From Ensifer sp. IC4062 (GTDB lineage: Bacteria; Pseudomonadota; Alphaproteobacteria; Rhizobiales; Rhizobiaceae): a DNA stretch of 64,000 nt. The stretch spans positions 1-64,000 of the forward strand of contig NZ_JADYVD010000045.1 in the NCBI RefSeq assembly GCF_020193575.1, read 5' to 3'. Below, piece after piece: positions 1 through 8,852 of this stretch (the stretch's first letter is position 1; each line of letters starts with the position of its first letter). A model generated the notes under the pieces. The model did no database searches. It worked only from the letters and a program-made list of their open reading frames with translations, and was not told where the DNA came from. Both the position numbers and the translations under genes were made by a program.

Positions 1-35
1 GGTCGCCGAAGCACTCGTCAATATCCGAACCTATT

Positions 36-311
36 TTATGCCAAAGCGGGCAAAGCAGAAATTCTGAAAGACAGCGCTATTGCCATTCCGTCAACGCCGA
101 AAGCCGTGGGCTGTTCGTCGCGCTCACGTTCCTTTTCGACCTGAAGCGCATAGGGCGCGGCACTGGGTAGACGCACGCTCATGTGACTACCCAGATGAAA
201 GGTCCGATTGTCCCATCCACCGAACCGGACAGGACTGACCGGAAGATCCGCCCACTCCGGAAATTGCGCGGCGATCAGCCGGCTGACGAGAGATGCATCG
301 ATGCTCTGCAT
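36..311 (-). pseudogene. N-terminal fragment of an aminoglycoside phosphotransferase (APH)-family protein
   Basis: Reading from an ATG at 311, the first 60 or so residues have the N-lobe start of APH-family kinases: a short helix, then a GGWDNRTFHLG strand-loop and a YALQVEKE stretch where the family continues into a long kinase domain. Here the frame departs from the family right after VEKE and stops about 30 residues later, at 36. The normal protein is near 300 residues, so this is a truncated remnant. The catalytic loop (HxDxxxxN) is absent from the readable part. A 13-bp direct repeat (96-108 and 466-478) lies within and beyond the fragment and may mark the rearrangement. No convincing ribosome binding site was seen. 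Confidence 0.55.
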
Positions 312-499
312 ATTGGTAGTTGCAGTTGACAGTGAAAGAATAGCAACCTTGTAGGGATATCGTGGCAAAGCGCAAAACCGCCTCCGCGTTCCGTACCGCG
401 CTAAACCACGGGAATTGACCACGTTTAGGCCTTCAAATGGCCTCAACTGCGTCTTGTCATCGGCTGCCGAAAGCCGTGACCACTTTTCGTGGAATTGCT

Positions 500-1768
500 T
501 TATCCTTCCTGACGCAGCGTCTCCTTCTGTGTGATCAGTCGGGCGCTGTGCTGGCCGCTAAGATAACTCCACAGCCAGCTCCAGGCCACGGCGAAGCGGC
601 TGCGCGTGCCAATCAGGAAGTAAATATGGGCAATGCCCCAGATCCACCAGGCAAGCGCGCCCTTGAGCTTTATCCTGCCGAAGTCGATGATGGCGGCACG
701 CTTGCCGATCGTGGCGAGGCTCCCCTGGTGGCGGTAGCGGAACGCTCCCGGCGTCGCTTTGCCCTCGAGCCTGGCGCGGATCACGCGGGCAACGTAGGCA
801 CCCTGCTGCTTGGCGGCAGGCGCGATACCCGGCACCGGTTTGCCTTCCTCCTGCATGACGGAGGCCGTGTCACCGATGACGAAAATATCGGGCAGCCCGG
901 GAGCGCTGAGATCTTTTTCAACGATGGCGCGGCCGGCACGGTCCGCCTCGATGCCGAGCCAACGGGCCGCGGGCGAGGCCTGGACGCCGGCGGCCCAGAC
1001 GACGGTGCAGCTTGGCATGAAGGCGTCGCCGATCATCACGCCGGCGTCTGTGCAGTCGGTGACGGCAGCCCCGGTGCGCACCTCCACGCCGAGTTTTGCG
1101 AGTTCGCCCGCCGCGTAGGCGGACAGGTCCTCGGTGAAGGCGGGAAGGATGCGCGGTCCAGCCTCGACTAGCACCACCCGGGCCTGTCGTGTATCGATGC
1201 GGCGGAACTCGCCCGGCAGTGTCCGATGCGCCATTTCGGCGATGATCCCGGCGAGTTCCACCCCGGTCGGACCTGCGCCGATCACCGTGAAGGTGAGCAA
1301 TGCATCGCGCTTCGCAGCATCCTCCTCGACCTCCGCCCGCTCGAAAGCGAGAAGCACGCGCCGGCGGATGGTCGTCGCGTCTTCCAGCGTCTTCAACCCG
1401 GGCGCCACCGGTGCCCATTCGTCGTGGCCGAAATAGGCATGCGTTGCGCCGGTCGCGAGCACGAGCGTGTCGTACGGGATCGACTTGCCGCTGGTCAGGA
1501 TCACGCTCTTGTTAGTCGTATCGACGCCCACGACCTCGCCGAGCAGTGTGGTCACCTCCGGCCGGTCGCGATAGAGGTTGCGGATCGGCCACGCGATCTC
1601 CGAGGTCGCCAGCAGCGTCGTCGCCACCTGGTAAAGCAACGGCTGGAAGAGATGGTGGTTGCGCTTGTCGATCAGCGTTATCCGGACCCGCGCACCGCGA
1701 AGGTCGTTGACGAGCTGAAGCCCGCCAAAACCTCCGCCAACGACGACGAGATGATGATTGTCGTGCAT
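500..1768 (-). CDS. ndh: Type II NADH dehydrogenase (NDH-2), FAD-dependent
   Basis: This is a single-subunit, non-proton-pumping NADH:quinone oxidoreductase that would feed electrons into the quinone pool at the inner face of the membrane. The 422-residue protein has a GGGFGG dinucleotide motif at residues 11-16 for FAD and a second GAGPTG motif at about 164-169 for NADH. It also has the ATG segment at 106-108 and the late FVIGD FAD-contact motif. Near the C-terminus a Trp-rich hydrophobic stretch (LAWWIWGIAHIYFLIG) fits the membrane-association region of NDH-2. I chose the ATG at 1768 because the first 33 codons of the longer frame precede the conserved start. It is monocistronic. Related FAD/NAD disulfide-family enzymes are the only realistic alternative. 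Confidence 0.9.
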   Translation of the reverse strand: MHDNHHLVVVGGGFGGLQLVNDLRGARVRITLIDKRNHHLFQPLLYQVATTLLATSEIAWPIRNLYRDRPEVTTLLGEVVGVDTTNKSVILTSGKSIPYDTLVLATGATHAYFGHDEWAPVAPGLKTLEDATTIRRRVLLAFERAEVEEDAAKRDALLTFTVIGAGPTGVELAGIIAEMAHRTLPGEFRRIDTRQARVVLVEAGPRILPAFTEDLSAYAAGELAKLGVEVRTGAAVTDCTDAGVMIGDAFMPSCTVVWAAGVQASPAARWLGIEADRAGRAIVEKDLSAPGLPDIFVIGDTASVMQEEGKPVPGIAPAAKQQGAYVARVIRARLEGKATPGAFRYRHQGSLATIGKRAAIIDFGRIKLKGALAWWIWGIAHIYFLIGTRSRFAVAWSWLWSYLSGQHSARLITQKETLRQEG

Positions 1769-1879
1769 GACTTTCACACCGCTCGCAATACTCTGCGAAC
1801 CCTCTACCTTTGTCCGGTCCGACGCAACCCACCCGTTCGGCATGGCTCCATTGCAAACTTGCCGCACCGGTCAGCGCAC

Positions 1880-1990
1880 ATCGAGGCTCGGAGGAGAAGC
1901 CTTGCCGTACCGCAACCGACGAGGCCGAAGCTGGCTACTGTCGTGTACTGTGGCTGTACGTAGCCCGTCACGCGGCTGCGTACAGCCACC
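1880..1990 (-). repeat. Degenerate copy of a MITE-like dispersed repeat
   Basis: This stretch shares the core GAGAAGCCTTGCC-TACCGCA, the following CGACGAG, and CTGTCGTGTAC with the reverse complement of 39582-39712, in the same order. The two copies are therefore homologous and inverted relative to each other in the window. The copy here is more diverged and its ends are uncertain. It fills most of the gap between ndh and the Lrp-type regulator, and no gene is apparent in that gap. The small open frames that cross it are explained by the repeat. Confidence 0.55.
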
Positions 1991-2024
1991 CAAACGAAAA
2001 CGCCGCATCCGGCAATAGGCCACC

Positions 2025-2489
2025 CTACTCTGCATAACCGACCGGCACGGCCGTGCCGCTTTTCAAGACTTCCATAGAAATTGAGGCGGAAACGTCGAAG
2101 AGTTCCACCTTGCGAACGATCTGCTTGTAGACGACGTCGTAGTGCTCCACGCGCGGGAGCACGACCTTGACGATATAGTCGTAGTTGCCAGTCAGCCGGT
2201 GCGCCTCGACAATCTCGGGAATATCGCTGATTGCGCGCCGGAACTTTTCGATCCATTCATCGGAATGATGCGCGGTCTTGATCAGCGCGAACACGGTTGT
2301 CGGCACGCCCATCTTTTCCCGGTCGAGCACCACGATGCGCCGCGCGATGTAGCCCGCCTCCTCCAGGCGCTGAATGCGGCGCGAACAGGCGGAAAGCGAC
2401 AGGTTCACGCGCTCCGCCAGGTCGCTCATGGCCACGCTGCCATCCTCCTGCAGGAGCGCCAGCAGCTTCCGGTCTCTCTCATCCAACAC
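2025..2489 (-). CDS. Lrp/AsnC-family transcriptional regulator
   Basis: This is a feast/famine DNA-binding regulator of about 154 residues. It has an N-terminal winged HTH (LDERDRKLLALLQEDG, then SLSACSRRIQRLEEAGYI) and a C-terminal RAM/ligand domain containing the typical TGNYDYIVKV strand. The GTG at 2489 is preferred over the ATG at 2516 because it follows GAGGAG at good spacing and gives the usual MLDERDRKLL start. The gene is divergent from an aspartate/glutamate-racemase-family gene. Lrp-type regulators often control the neighbouring amino-acid gene and themselves, so a link to that gene is a reasonable inference. The effector cannot be read from sequence. Confidence 0.88.
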   Translation of the reverse strand: MLDERDRKLLALLQEDGSVAMSDLAERVNLSLSACSRRIQRLEEAGYIARRIVVLDREKMGVPTTVFALIKTAHHSDEWIEKFRRAISDIPEIVEAHRLTGNYDYIVKVVLPRVEHYDVVYKQIVRKVELFDVSASISMEVLKSGTAVPVGYAE

Positions 2490-2710
2490 GCCAGTGACTC
2501 CTCGCCGCGGCACCAATTGACGCTGATAATTTGCGAAAAATGTGACCGTGACACAAATATTGCGCGCAGATTTCCCCAGATCTCTCCATCAATGCAAACA
2601 CATCCGGTCAAAGCCGCGCCATACTTTTAACAATGGAACGGGATCAGAAGGTGGCAAGACCCGATCTTCTTCGTCCCGCAATCGAATGCCTGTTCAAGAA
2701 CGAGGGAACC

Positions 2711-3430
2711 ATGGAAATGCGCAAGATCGGCCTTATCGGCGGCATGAGCTTTGAGAGTTCGGCGGTTTACTACCGCATGGTCAACGAGGCCGTGCGCGAG
2801 CGCCTGGGCGCGCTGCATTCGGCCGAAGTGCTGCTTCACTCCGTGGACTTCCAGAAGATCGTCGACCTGCAGAAGGCGGGCTGTTGGGACGACGCCGCTC
2901 AGCGCCTCTCCGAGGTCGCGCGCGGGCTCAAGGCCGCTGGGGCGCAATGCGTGCTGATCTGCACCAACACCATGCACCTGATTGCCGATCAGGTGCAGGC
3001 CTCGGTCGACGTACCCCTGATCAACATTATCGATGAGACCGCGGCGCGATTGAAGGCGGCGGGCAGTCGCAAGCCACTGCTGCTTGCCACGCGCTACACC
3101 ATGGAGCACGGCTTTTATGCCGAGCGCATGAAGAGCCATGGGATCGAATTGATGGTCCCGGACGCCAATGGCCGCACACTGACTCACAACGTCATCTTCG
3201 ACGAGCTTTGCGCCGGCAAAGTGCTGGAGCCGTCGCGCAAGGCGCTGATCGCCCTCATCGAAAAGGCCAAGGCCGAAGGCGCCGACGCGGTCATTCTCGG
3301 CTGCACCGAGATCTGCCTGATCCTCGACCCTGCTAAGCTGCCGCTTCCCGGCTTCGATTCCACCGCCATCCATGCCGACGCCGCCGTCGAATTCGCGCTT
3401 GGTCGCGAGGCCGCGAGCTGCGCGGCGTAA
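2711..3430 (+). CDS. Aspartate/glutamate racemase family protein
   Basis: This 239-residue cofactor-independent racemase-family enzyme carries the two-cysteine active-site pattern: C84 in CTNTMH and C198 in LGCTE. It begins with the family's RKIGLIGGMSFESSAVYY segment. It would interconvert L- and D-Asp or Glu, or a related amino acid, in the cytoplasm. I took the ATG at 2711, which has GAGGGA just upstream, rather than 2633, because the extra 26 codons lie before the conserved start. It is divergently transcribed from an Lrp-type regulator, with about 220 bp between the two starts. Substrate is not predictable; hydantoin racemase-like members share the fold. Confidence 0.85.
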   Translation: MEMRKIGLIGGMSFESSAVYYRMVNEAVRERLGALHSAEVLLHSVDFQKIVDLQKAGCWDDAAQRLSEVARGLKAAGAQCVLICTNTMHLIADQVQASVDVPLINIIDETAARLKAAGSRKPLLLATRYTMEHGFYAERMKSHGIELMVPDANGRTLTHNVIFDELCAGKVLEPSRKALIALIEKAKAEGADAVILGCTEICLILDPAKLPLPGFDSTAIHADAAVEFALGREAASCAA

Positions 3431-3629
3431 CGCGGCGGCACAGTTTTGCCGCCGGCGAAGACACCAGCAAAGTGCTTCCGGATGTGGCAGTCACCGTAGC
3501 CCGGAGGCGCGAAGAAGTAATCAGACGATAGTCGCCTGGATGGGGGACGACCGAAGGCCGTCGCGCCCCTGGCTTCACGCTGGCAGCGGGAATGCGCGTT
3601 CAGTCGCCCCCCAACGAACAGGGCCCGCC

Positions 3630-3794
3630 TTATCGGCGCAGATACATCAAGCCCGCTGCAGCACCGAGAGCAATGCCGATGGCGACACCGGCCGGGACAT
3701 TATCGAGCGCTGCCCCTATGACCGCGCCAATGCCGACGCCGATCGCTGTGCTCAATACCATGAGGGTGGCGATACCACAGACATGTGGCGACAA
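3630..3794 (-). CDS. Small glycine-zipper membrane peptide (54 aa)
   Basis: A short frame starting at TTG 3794 encodes a hydrophobic peptide with repeated G/A-x-x-x-G spacing (IGVGIGAVIGAAL, then GVAIGIALGAAAG) ending in LRR. This composition fits two closely packed transmembrane helices of the glycine-zipper kind. It begins 5 bp after the HxlR stop codon on the same strand, so it may be co-transcribed. A purine-rich AGGCGG lies immediately upstream, though its spacing is very short. ATG codon 12 is an alternative start but would remove the first helix's beginning. Function is unknown. Confidence 0.45.
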   Translation of the reverse strand: MSPHVCGIATLMVLSTAIGVGIGAVIGAALDNVPAGVAIGIALGAAAGLMYLRR

Positions 3795-3799
3795 TCCGC

Positions 3800-4204
3800 C
3801 TACGGCACCTGGTCATACTCCGCCCGCGCCTTGCGGATCGCGTCGTGGTTTTGAAGCGACCAGTCGACGAACAGCTTCAGCGGCACCAGAAACGATCGGC
3901 CGAGATCAGTAAGGCTGTATTCCACGCTCGGCGGCTGCGTCGGATAGACGGTGCGGCTCAGATAGCCGTCGCGCTGCAGGTCGCGCAATGTCTGCGTGAG
4001 CATGCGCTGCGAAATGTCCGGGATCAGCCGCCGGAGCTGCGAGAAACGCAAGGGACCCTCGGCAAGCGACAAAATCATCAGCGAATTCCACTTGCCGCCG
4101 ATATTGTCCATTACGTCGCGCACCGGACAGTTGGCCATATCCATCGGCACGCCGCATACCATAACCACCCTCTTGCCCTTTACCGCGCCTGTCGTCCTGT
4201 TCAT
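3800..4204 (-). CDS. HxlR-family (DUF24) transcriptional regulator
   Basis: This 134-residue winged-helix regulator has the family's CPVRDVMDNIGGKWNSLMIL start and the FSQLRRLIPDISQRMLTQTLRDLQRDGYL recognition region. Two N-terminal cysteines (in MVCGVP and ANCPV) are present; the conserved Cys of this family is the thiol/quinone sensor in characterised members such as YodB, HypR and QorR. It is divergent from a QorB-like quinone/NAD(P)H oxidoreductase. That arrangement parallels QorR-qor2 of Corynebacterium, so redox- or quinone-responsive repression of the divergent gene is likely. That role is inferred, not shown. Confidence 0.88.
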   Translation of the reverse strand: MNRTTGAVKGKRVVMVCGVPMDMANCPVRDVMDNIGGKWNSLMILSLAEGPLRFSQLRRLIPDISQRMLTQTLRDLQRDGYLSRTVYPTQPPSVEYSLTDLGRSFLVPLKLFVDWSLQNHDAIRKARAEYDQVP

Positions 4205-4363
4205 GGCGGTACCCTTTCCGTAACCACCGCAGCAAAAACTGCCTCCTTTACAGTTCCTAGCAGATTACGGGATAAGAGCAAATCTCAAAAAGAGACCAGA
4301 ACTCACAAATATCCCAAACCTCGATGAGAGACGGCTGGAAGGCAGAACGAAAGGAAAAGATAT

Positions 4364-5251
4364 ATGTCCGAAACATTGCTCGTGACCGGCGCTGCAGGTC
4401 AACTCGGTAAGCTCGTGCTCGATGCGCTGCTCGCTTCCGGCAAAGTAAGGCCGGCCGATATTATCGCCGCCAGCCGCGACACCACCAAGCTCGCCGCCTA
4501 CGCCGCCAAGGGCGTGCAGACTCGCGCAGCCGACTTCGACGACCCGGCCTCGCTCGAAAAGGCATTTGCCGGCGCGGACCGTATCCTCATCATCTCGACT
4601 GACGCGCTGGGTCAGCCGGGCAAGCGGCTGCAACAGCATCTGAATGCCGTAGCCGCTGCCAAGAAGACCGGCGCCAAGCACATCGTCTACACCTCGATGC
4701 CAAACCCGGAAACCTCGGTCATTCCCTTCGCGCCCGATCATCTCGGCACCGAAAACGCCATCAAGGAAACCGGCATTCCCTACACGATCCTCAGGAACGG
4801 ATGGTACATGGAAAACCTGTTCATGGCCTTGCCACACGCCCTTGAGACCGGGCAGTGGTTCTCCTCCGCCGGTGCCGGCCGCCTCGCCCATATCGCCCGC
4901 GGCGACGCGGCGGAAGCCGCGGCAGCGACACTCCTTTCCGCTTCGACGGAAAGCCGCACCTTTACGCTGACTGGCGCCGAACTGCATTCAACCGACGAGA
5001 TCGCCGCGCTCGTTGCCGGCACCACAGGCAAGAAACTCGAGGTCGTCCACATTTCCGACGAAGCGCTCGCCGGCGGCCTCAAAGGCGCGGGTCTACCCGA
5101 CTTCCTGATCCCGATCGTCGTCTCCTTCGACAGCAACACCCGTGAGGGCCATATCGGTATGGTGACTGGGGACTTCGCCGCTCTGACGGGCAAAAGGCCG
5201 ATGAGCCTGCCAGCATTCCTCGAAGCGAGCAAGGCAACGCTGGTCCAATAA
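4364..5251 (+). CDS. NmrA/QorB-like NAD(P)H:quinone oxidoreductase (SDR family)
   Basis: This 295-residue atypical short-chain dehydrogenase has the GAAGQLG nucleotide-binding motif at residues 9-15 and the HIVYTSMPNP and PYTILRNGWYMEN segments typical of the QorB/YtfG group. These reduce quinones with NAD(P)H and protect against quinone or electrophile stress. An AAGGAAAAG ribosome site precedes the ATG. It is divergent from an HxlR regulator and ends at a strong hairpin terminator (5263-5295). NmrA-like redox-sensing proteins share the fold, but the HxlR pairing favours the enzyme. Confidence 0.85.
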   Translation: MSETLLVTGAAGQLGKLVLDALLASGKVRPADIIAASRDTTKLAAYAAKGVQTRAADFDDPASLEKAFAGADRILIISTDALGQPGKRLQQHLNAVAAAKKTGAKHIVYTSMPNPETSVIPFAPDHLGTENAIKETGIPYTILRNGWYMENLFMALPHALETGQWFSSAGAGRLAHIARGDAAEAAAATLLSASTESRTFTLTGAELHSTDEIAALVAGTTGKKLEVVHISDEALAGGLKGAGLPDFLIPIVVSFDSNTREGHIGMVTGDFAALTGKRPMSLPAFLEASKATLVQ

Positions 5252-5262
5252 GTCCGTACGTC

Positions 5263-5295
5263 AAAGCCCCGGGCCTCAACCGTCCGGGGCTTTTT
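5263..5295 (+). terminator. Rho-independent terminator of the qorB-like gene
   Basis: AAAGCCCCGG (5263-5272) pairs with CCGGGGCTTT after an 11-nt loop and runs into five Ts. It starts 12 bp after the stop codon. Confidence 0.9.
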
Positions 5296-5391
5296 GTCGA
5301 GGGCCGCATTGGCGCGCAGCGGCCGGGCACTATCTACCTCTCCCACATTCAATGCCGATCTAAGGAAGCATGCAGCAGGGGAGGAAGAGCA

Positions 5392-6003
5392 ATGACGGCA
5401 CCGATTGACTTCTGGTTCTCGATAGGAAGCCCTTACACCTTTCTGGCCGTAATGCGATTGGCTGAAGTCGCCGAGAGGGCAGACGTCGAGGTTCGCTGGA
5501 GGCCCTTCAATGCCCGCGCGATTCAGCTTGACGCAAACGATGTTCCCTTCGCCGACAAGCCGCTCAAGGCCGCCTATATGTGGCGCGATATCGAGCGGCG
5601 CGCCGCGAAGTTCGGCCTGCCCTTGAGATTGCCTATCCCCTACCCGCTGCCCGAGTTGGAACAGGCCAATCGCGTTGCGGTGCTCGCCGCCGATGAAGGC
5701 TGGTGCCCGGCCTATACGACCACGACCTACCGCCGCTGGTTCGTCGACCGCGAGCCGGTCGGCAGCGAGCCGAACCTCTCGGCGAGCATCAGGGAAGTGG
5801 GACAGGACCCCGTCCGCGTGCTGGAGAAGGCAAACACCGGCGCCGTGGCGGATGCGCTCGACGCCGCTACCAGAGAGGCGAAAGAGATCGGCATTTTCGG
5901 CTCGCCCTCCTTCGTCTCAGACGGAGAACTATTTTGGGGCCACGATCGCCTGGAGGACGCGGTCGAATGGCAGCACAATCTGGATCTGGGGAATCCCGGG
6001 TGA
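5392..6003 (+). CDS. 2-hydroxychromene-2-carboxylate isomerase-like (DsbA-fold) protein
   Basis: This 203-residue kappa-class GST/DsbA-fold protein starts with IDFWFSIGSPYTFLA, which contains the catalytic-serine region of HCCA isomerases in place of the CxxC of true DsbA. It ends with the GIFGSPSFVSDGELFWGHDRLED signature containing the cis-Pro loop and the glutathione-binding FWG.DR segment. In characterised members it isomerises 2-hydroxychromene-2-carboxylate in naphthalene catabolism. No aromatic degradation genes are nearby, so a general glutathione-dependent isomerase role is safer. GGGGAGGAAGAGC precedes the start. Confidence 0.85.
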   Translation: MTAPIDFWFSIGSPYTFLAVMRLAEVAERADVEVRWRPFNARAIQLDANDVPFADKPLKAAYMWRDIERRAAKFGLPLRLPIPYPLPELEQANRVAVLAADEGWCPAYTTTTYRRWFVDREPVGSEPNLSASIREVGQDPVRVLEKANTGAVADALDAATREAKEIGIFGSPSFVSDGELFWGHDRLEDAVEWQHNLDLGNPG

Positions 6004-6026
6004 AGCAGCGACGACATGTCGAGTTT

Positions 6027-6199
6027 GCCCCTCATCCGCCTGCCGGCACCTTATCCCCTTTCTTGACGGGGAGCAGGACGTATGCCGCCCCCTCTCGCTA
6101 CTCTTCCGCGCAAGCGGGGGCCGAAAGGGGATTGAGCGACCGCCTCGAGTCCCTTCTCTCCGCTTGCGGGGAGAAGGTCGCGACAGCGGGATGAGGGGC
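6027..6199. repeat. Intergenic palindromic element with 11-bp terminal inverted repeats
   Basis: The 173-bp stretch begins GCCCCTCATCC and ends GGATGAGGGGC, perfect 11-bp inverted repeats. An 18-bp segment, ATCCGCCTGCCGGCACCT at 6034-6051, is identical to 42392-42409 in a second copy. Inside are further complementary stretches (CCTTCTCTCCGCTTGC and GGGGAGAAGG). It separates two convergent genes, the usual location of such elements. Open frames crossing it are not genes. Confidence 0.75.
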
Positions 6200-6206
6200 A
6201 GAACGC

Positions 6207-6713
6207 CTACACTTTTCCTCTCCCCGACCCGAGCCACCAATCCACCGACAGCCTGCCTGCACCCCACGTAATGACGCCGAGCGCCATTGCCGCCCAGGTA
6301 AGATGAATCGGCCATCCGTCCGGAACGGTGAACTGCACGACGATTGTCATTGCGAGAAGTCCGAGCGCGACGAGACGCGTCGCCAGCCCCAGGACAACGA
6401 GCGTCGGCAGCAGGACCTCCGCGCAGGCGACCACGAAGGCGGTAATCGCCGGCGCCGGGAAGGGATATGGCCCTCCGGGCAGATGCAACTGGAACTCCGA
6501 TGTGAAGAGTAGAACGGCTACATCGTTGAGCTGCAGGAAGCCGTCCCATTTGCTCATGCCGGACCGCCAGAAGGGCACGGCAAGCCCCAGGCGCAAGGCA
6601 AGCTGGGCGAGAGAGGCCGGCGCGTTGGCGGCGATCAGGCTGTCGATCCAACCGAACCAACCTGCCCCGCCCCAGTTTTCGTGCTTTTCGAACAATTTTG
6701 GTACGAGAGTCAC
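6207..6713 (-). CDS. DoxX-family membrane protein of the bufferin locus
   Basis: This small membrane protein of about 168 residues has four predicted helices and the DoxX start (LALRLGLAVPFWRSGMSKWDG). It is the last gene of a four-gene unit bufA-bufB-bufC-doxX. DoxX proteins commonly close bufferin operons; their exact role is not settled, with redox or membrane handling of the modified peptide being plausible. I chose GTG 6713 because GGAGGGTGAG lies just upstream and it follows the bufC stop by 4 bp. The ATG at 6758 would overlap bufC by 41 bp. Confidence 0.82.
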   Translation of the reverse strand: MTLVPKLFEKHENWGGAGWFGWIDSLIAANAPASLAQLALRLGLAVPFWRSGMSKWDGFLQLNDVAVLLFTSEFQLHLPGGPYPFPAPAITAFVVACAEVLLPTLVVLGLATRLVALGLLAMTIVVQFTVPDGWPIHLTWAAMALGVITWGAGRLSVDWWLGSGRGKV

Positions 6714-6717
6714 GTTC

Positions 6718-7518
6718 TCACCCTCCCTGGCGAATCGCGGTAAAGACACCGGCCTCAAGCATCACGGCGATCGCCGTTGCGAGATCGAATTCCGGACAGC
6801 GCACACTTGCCGTCGCGGCAGCGCTTCCAAATGGCTCGGCGGACAGGAGGCTGCCGAGGAAGACATCGGCGCCCGGCGGAAGGCGGCGAACCTCCACGTC
6901 GAGCGCCGGTCTCGTTATCAGCGCGCTCTCAGGTTGCCTTGCCTCGATGCGGCCGACCGGGCCGCGCTGGCGGTTTGCGGAAAAGATCGTCACCGCTGGA
7001 TAGGCCGAGCAGACCAAGCGCGTTGACGGGTGCGCCTTGAAGACGGCGTCGCTGAGCGCTTCCGCCGGCAACGATGTCAAGGCATGTGGCGGCAGGACGG
7101 GCGCATCCGCCGCGTGATAGGCGTCGAGCCAGGCCCGCTCGATGCGGGCGACATCGGCCAGCCACGGCATCGGTTGCGCATATTGGTAACGCTCTATGAA
7201 ACCGGGAAAGTCCCGGCCGTAGTCGAAGAGAAGCGGCGACGTCGGCGGCCTCTCCCGCGCGTGAAACCGCGCCATCGCGCGAAAGAAAGTCTCGCCGGTG
7301 ATGCGCATCGTCGCGGGAAATGCCGCGGCGAGCGCGTCGATCAAGCTGACGGTCACGTTGTTACGGTAGACGTTGAAGCGCTTGTTGGCGGCCTTGCCCC
7401 GAGGCCCCGCGACGAGGGCGGGCGTGGCGCGGCCGGGATCGAGCAGCGCCGGCACGAAGCCTGTCGGGTAATCCAGCCTGTCGGCGGCGACGTCCCAATT
7501 GCTCTCAGGAATGCGCAT
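6718..7518 (-). CDS. bufC: DUF2063 protein, BufC/HvfC-like partner of the MNIO enzyme
   Basis: This 266-residue protein of the DUF2063 'putative DNA-binding' family has the family's [21 protein letters not shown] segment near residue 50. In described systems this protein is the recognition partner of the DUF692 multinuclear iron oxidase and binds the leader of the precursor; the DNA-binding label is historical. The start at 7518 follows GGAGGAAGAGCC and overlaps the end of bufB by 14 bp, indicating translational coupling. Its neighbours on both sides make the bufferin assignment firm. Confidence 0.85.
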   Translation of the reverse strand: MRIPESNWDVAADRLDYPTGFVPALLDPGRATPALVAGPRGKAANKRFNVYRNNVTVSLIDALAAAFPATMRITGETFFRAMARFHARERPPTSPLLFDYGRDFPGFIERYQYAQPMPWLADVARIERAWLDAYHAADAPVLPPHALTSLPAEALSDAVFKAHPSTRLVCSAYPAVTIFSANRQRGPVGRIEARQPESALITRPALDVEVRRLPPGADVFLGSLLSAEPFGSAAATASVRCPEFDLATAIAVMLEAGVFTAIRQGG

Positions 7519-8434
7519 GGCTCTTCCTCCGCAGGAATGCGCCGGCGTGCCGATCGAGGATCGCTTGTGCCGCAATCGCTTCGGCCTTCAGCACCGGCCA
7601 GTCGGGAATGGCGCTGTCCCATTCGATAAGCGTTGGAAGCGGGCCGCACCGGCCAATGACGATGTCGAAGAGCGTCCAGACGGCGTCGGCGACCGGCCCG
7701 TCGTGGCTGTCGATCAGGAAGAGATCGCCCTCGTCGTCCTCTTGCTCGGCGTGGCCGGCCAGATGGATCTCGCCGACATGTTCGAGTGGATAATCCGCGA
7801 GATAGTCGAGGGCGGAAAATCCATGATTGGTTGCCGAAACGAAGACATTGTTGACGTCGAGCAGGAGACCGCAACCGGTACGCCGGACCAGTTCGCGGAT
7901 GAACGCGGTTTCACTCATCGTCGATTCCTTGAAGACCAGATAGGTCGACGGGTTCTCGAGCAGTATCGGCCGCTTGATCGTCTCCTGAACCTCGTCAATA
8001 TGATCGGCGACGCGCCGCAGGGTGGCTTCGGTATAGGGCAGCGGCAGAAGGTCGTTGTAATAGGTCGTGTCATGCGTCGACCAGGCCAGATGCTCCGAGA
8101 CGAGCGCCGGTTCGTATCGCTCGACCAGCCCGGCAAAGCGGCCGAGATGGGCCTTGTCCAGCGGCTGCGGCCCACCGATCGACATGCAGACGCCATGAAG
8201 TGAAACCGGACAGTCCTGGCGTATTCGCGTAAGCGCCGCATGCGGCGGCCCGCCCGCGCCCATATAGTTTTCCGCGTGAACCTCAAAGAAGCCGCGCTTG
8301 GCCGCCTGATCTTCGAGAATGGATGTGATGTGCTGGTGCTTGAAACTGGTGCCTGCCAGTCCATCGATCCGATGCGCCGGAAAACGGAAGCCTTCCGACG
8401 CGCCGCGATCCGCGTGAGTTGCCAATTTGGCCAT
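7505..8434 (-). CDS. bufB: DUF692 multinuclear non-heme iron oxidase (MNIO), BufB-like
   Basis: This 309-residue TIM-barrel oxidase of the DUF692/MNIO family shows the metal-ligand stations of the family: [58 protein letters not shown] and EWD. In bufferin systems it oxidatively modifies cysteines of the BufA precursor, reported as thiooxazole formation, helping cells sequester copper and related metals. The ATG at 8434 has GGAGG 5-6 nt upstream. It lies 38 bp downstream of bufA and overlaps bufC, so all are one unit. Confidence 0.9.
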   Translation of the reverse strand: MAKLATHADRGASEGFRFPAHRIDGLAGTSFKHQHITSILEDQAAKRGFFEVHAENYMGAGGPPHAALTRIRQDCPVSLHGVCMSIGGPQPLDKAHLGRFAGLVERYEPALVSEHLAWSTHDTTYYNDLLPLPYTEATLRRVADHIDEVQETIKRPILLENPSTYLVFKESTMSETAFIRELVRRTGCGLLLDVNNVFVSATNHGFSALDYLADYPLEHVGEIHLAGHAEQEDDEGDLFLIDSHDGPVADAVWTLFDIVIGRCGPLPTLIEWDSAIPDWPVLKAEAIAAQAILDRHAGAFLRRKSHAHS

Positions 8435-8472
8435 CGTCGCCTCCGTTTTCCGGCGCTTACGTTGCATCTGAA

Positions 8473-8796
8473 TTAGGAGGGAAGGTCGCGCGACAGCGGC
8501 TCCGGCGAGCCCTTGCGGCCGTCCGGCAGTTCCATCGTCGTGCAGGTGCCGCCATCGACGAATTTCCAGGCATTACCCTGGTAGTCCACCGTTGACGTCG
8601 CCTGGCAGGTGGTGCCCGGGCCGGCCGCGCAATCATTCTGGCCCTTGAGCGCGACGCCGAAGCACTTCTCCTTGCCGGCATCCATTGCTGCCTTGACCTC
8701 GGCCCCCGAAAGGGGCGCGGCGATCGCGAAGGACGACACCGCGGCTGCGACGGCACTCGCCAGCATGGCCGCACTTATCGTGGATTTCGTAGACAT
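8473..8796 (-). CDS. bufA: DUF2282 bufferin precursor, secreted Cys-containing peptide
   Basis: This 107-residue precursor has a clear N-terminal signal sequence (alanine-rich core ending [11 protein letters not shown]) and a mature part with four cysteines: EKCFG, NDCAAG, TTCQA and GTCTT. The [14 protein letters not shown] arrangement is the DUF2282 hallmark. In bufferin loci the central cysteines are modified by the BufB-BufC pair and the peptide acts in the periplasm against copper or gold stress. The ATG at 8796 is preceded by GGAGACGAA. A SigF-type promoter lies 57 bp upstream. The longer open frame reaching 9138 has no support. Confidence 0.88.
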   Translation of the reverse strand: MSTKSTISAAMLASAVAAAVSSFAIAAPLSGAEVKAAMDAGKEKCFGVALKGQNDCAAGPGTTCQATSTVDYQGNAWKFVDGGTCTTMELPDGRKGSPEPLSRDLPS

Positions 8797-8852
8797 GACT
8801 TCGTCTCCGTGTTGGTTTCTAGGGTGTACCGCTCCAGGCACACAGAGGCTCG

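Noticed and set aside
437-1171. Plus-strand frame of 244 codons
   Set aside because: Antisense to ndh, whose protein shows clear FAD/NAD motifs; the frame is a by-product of high GC.
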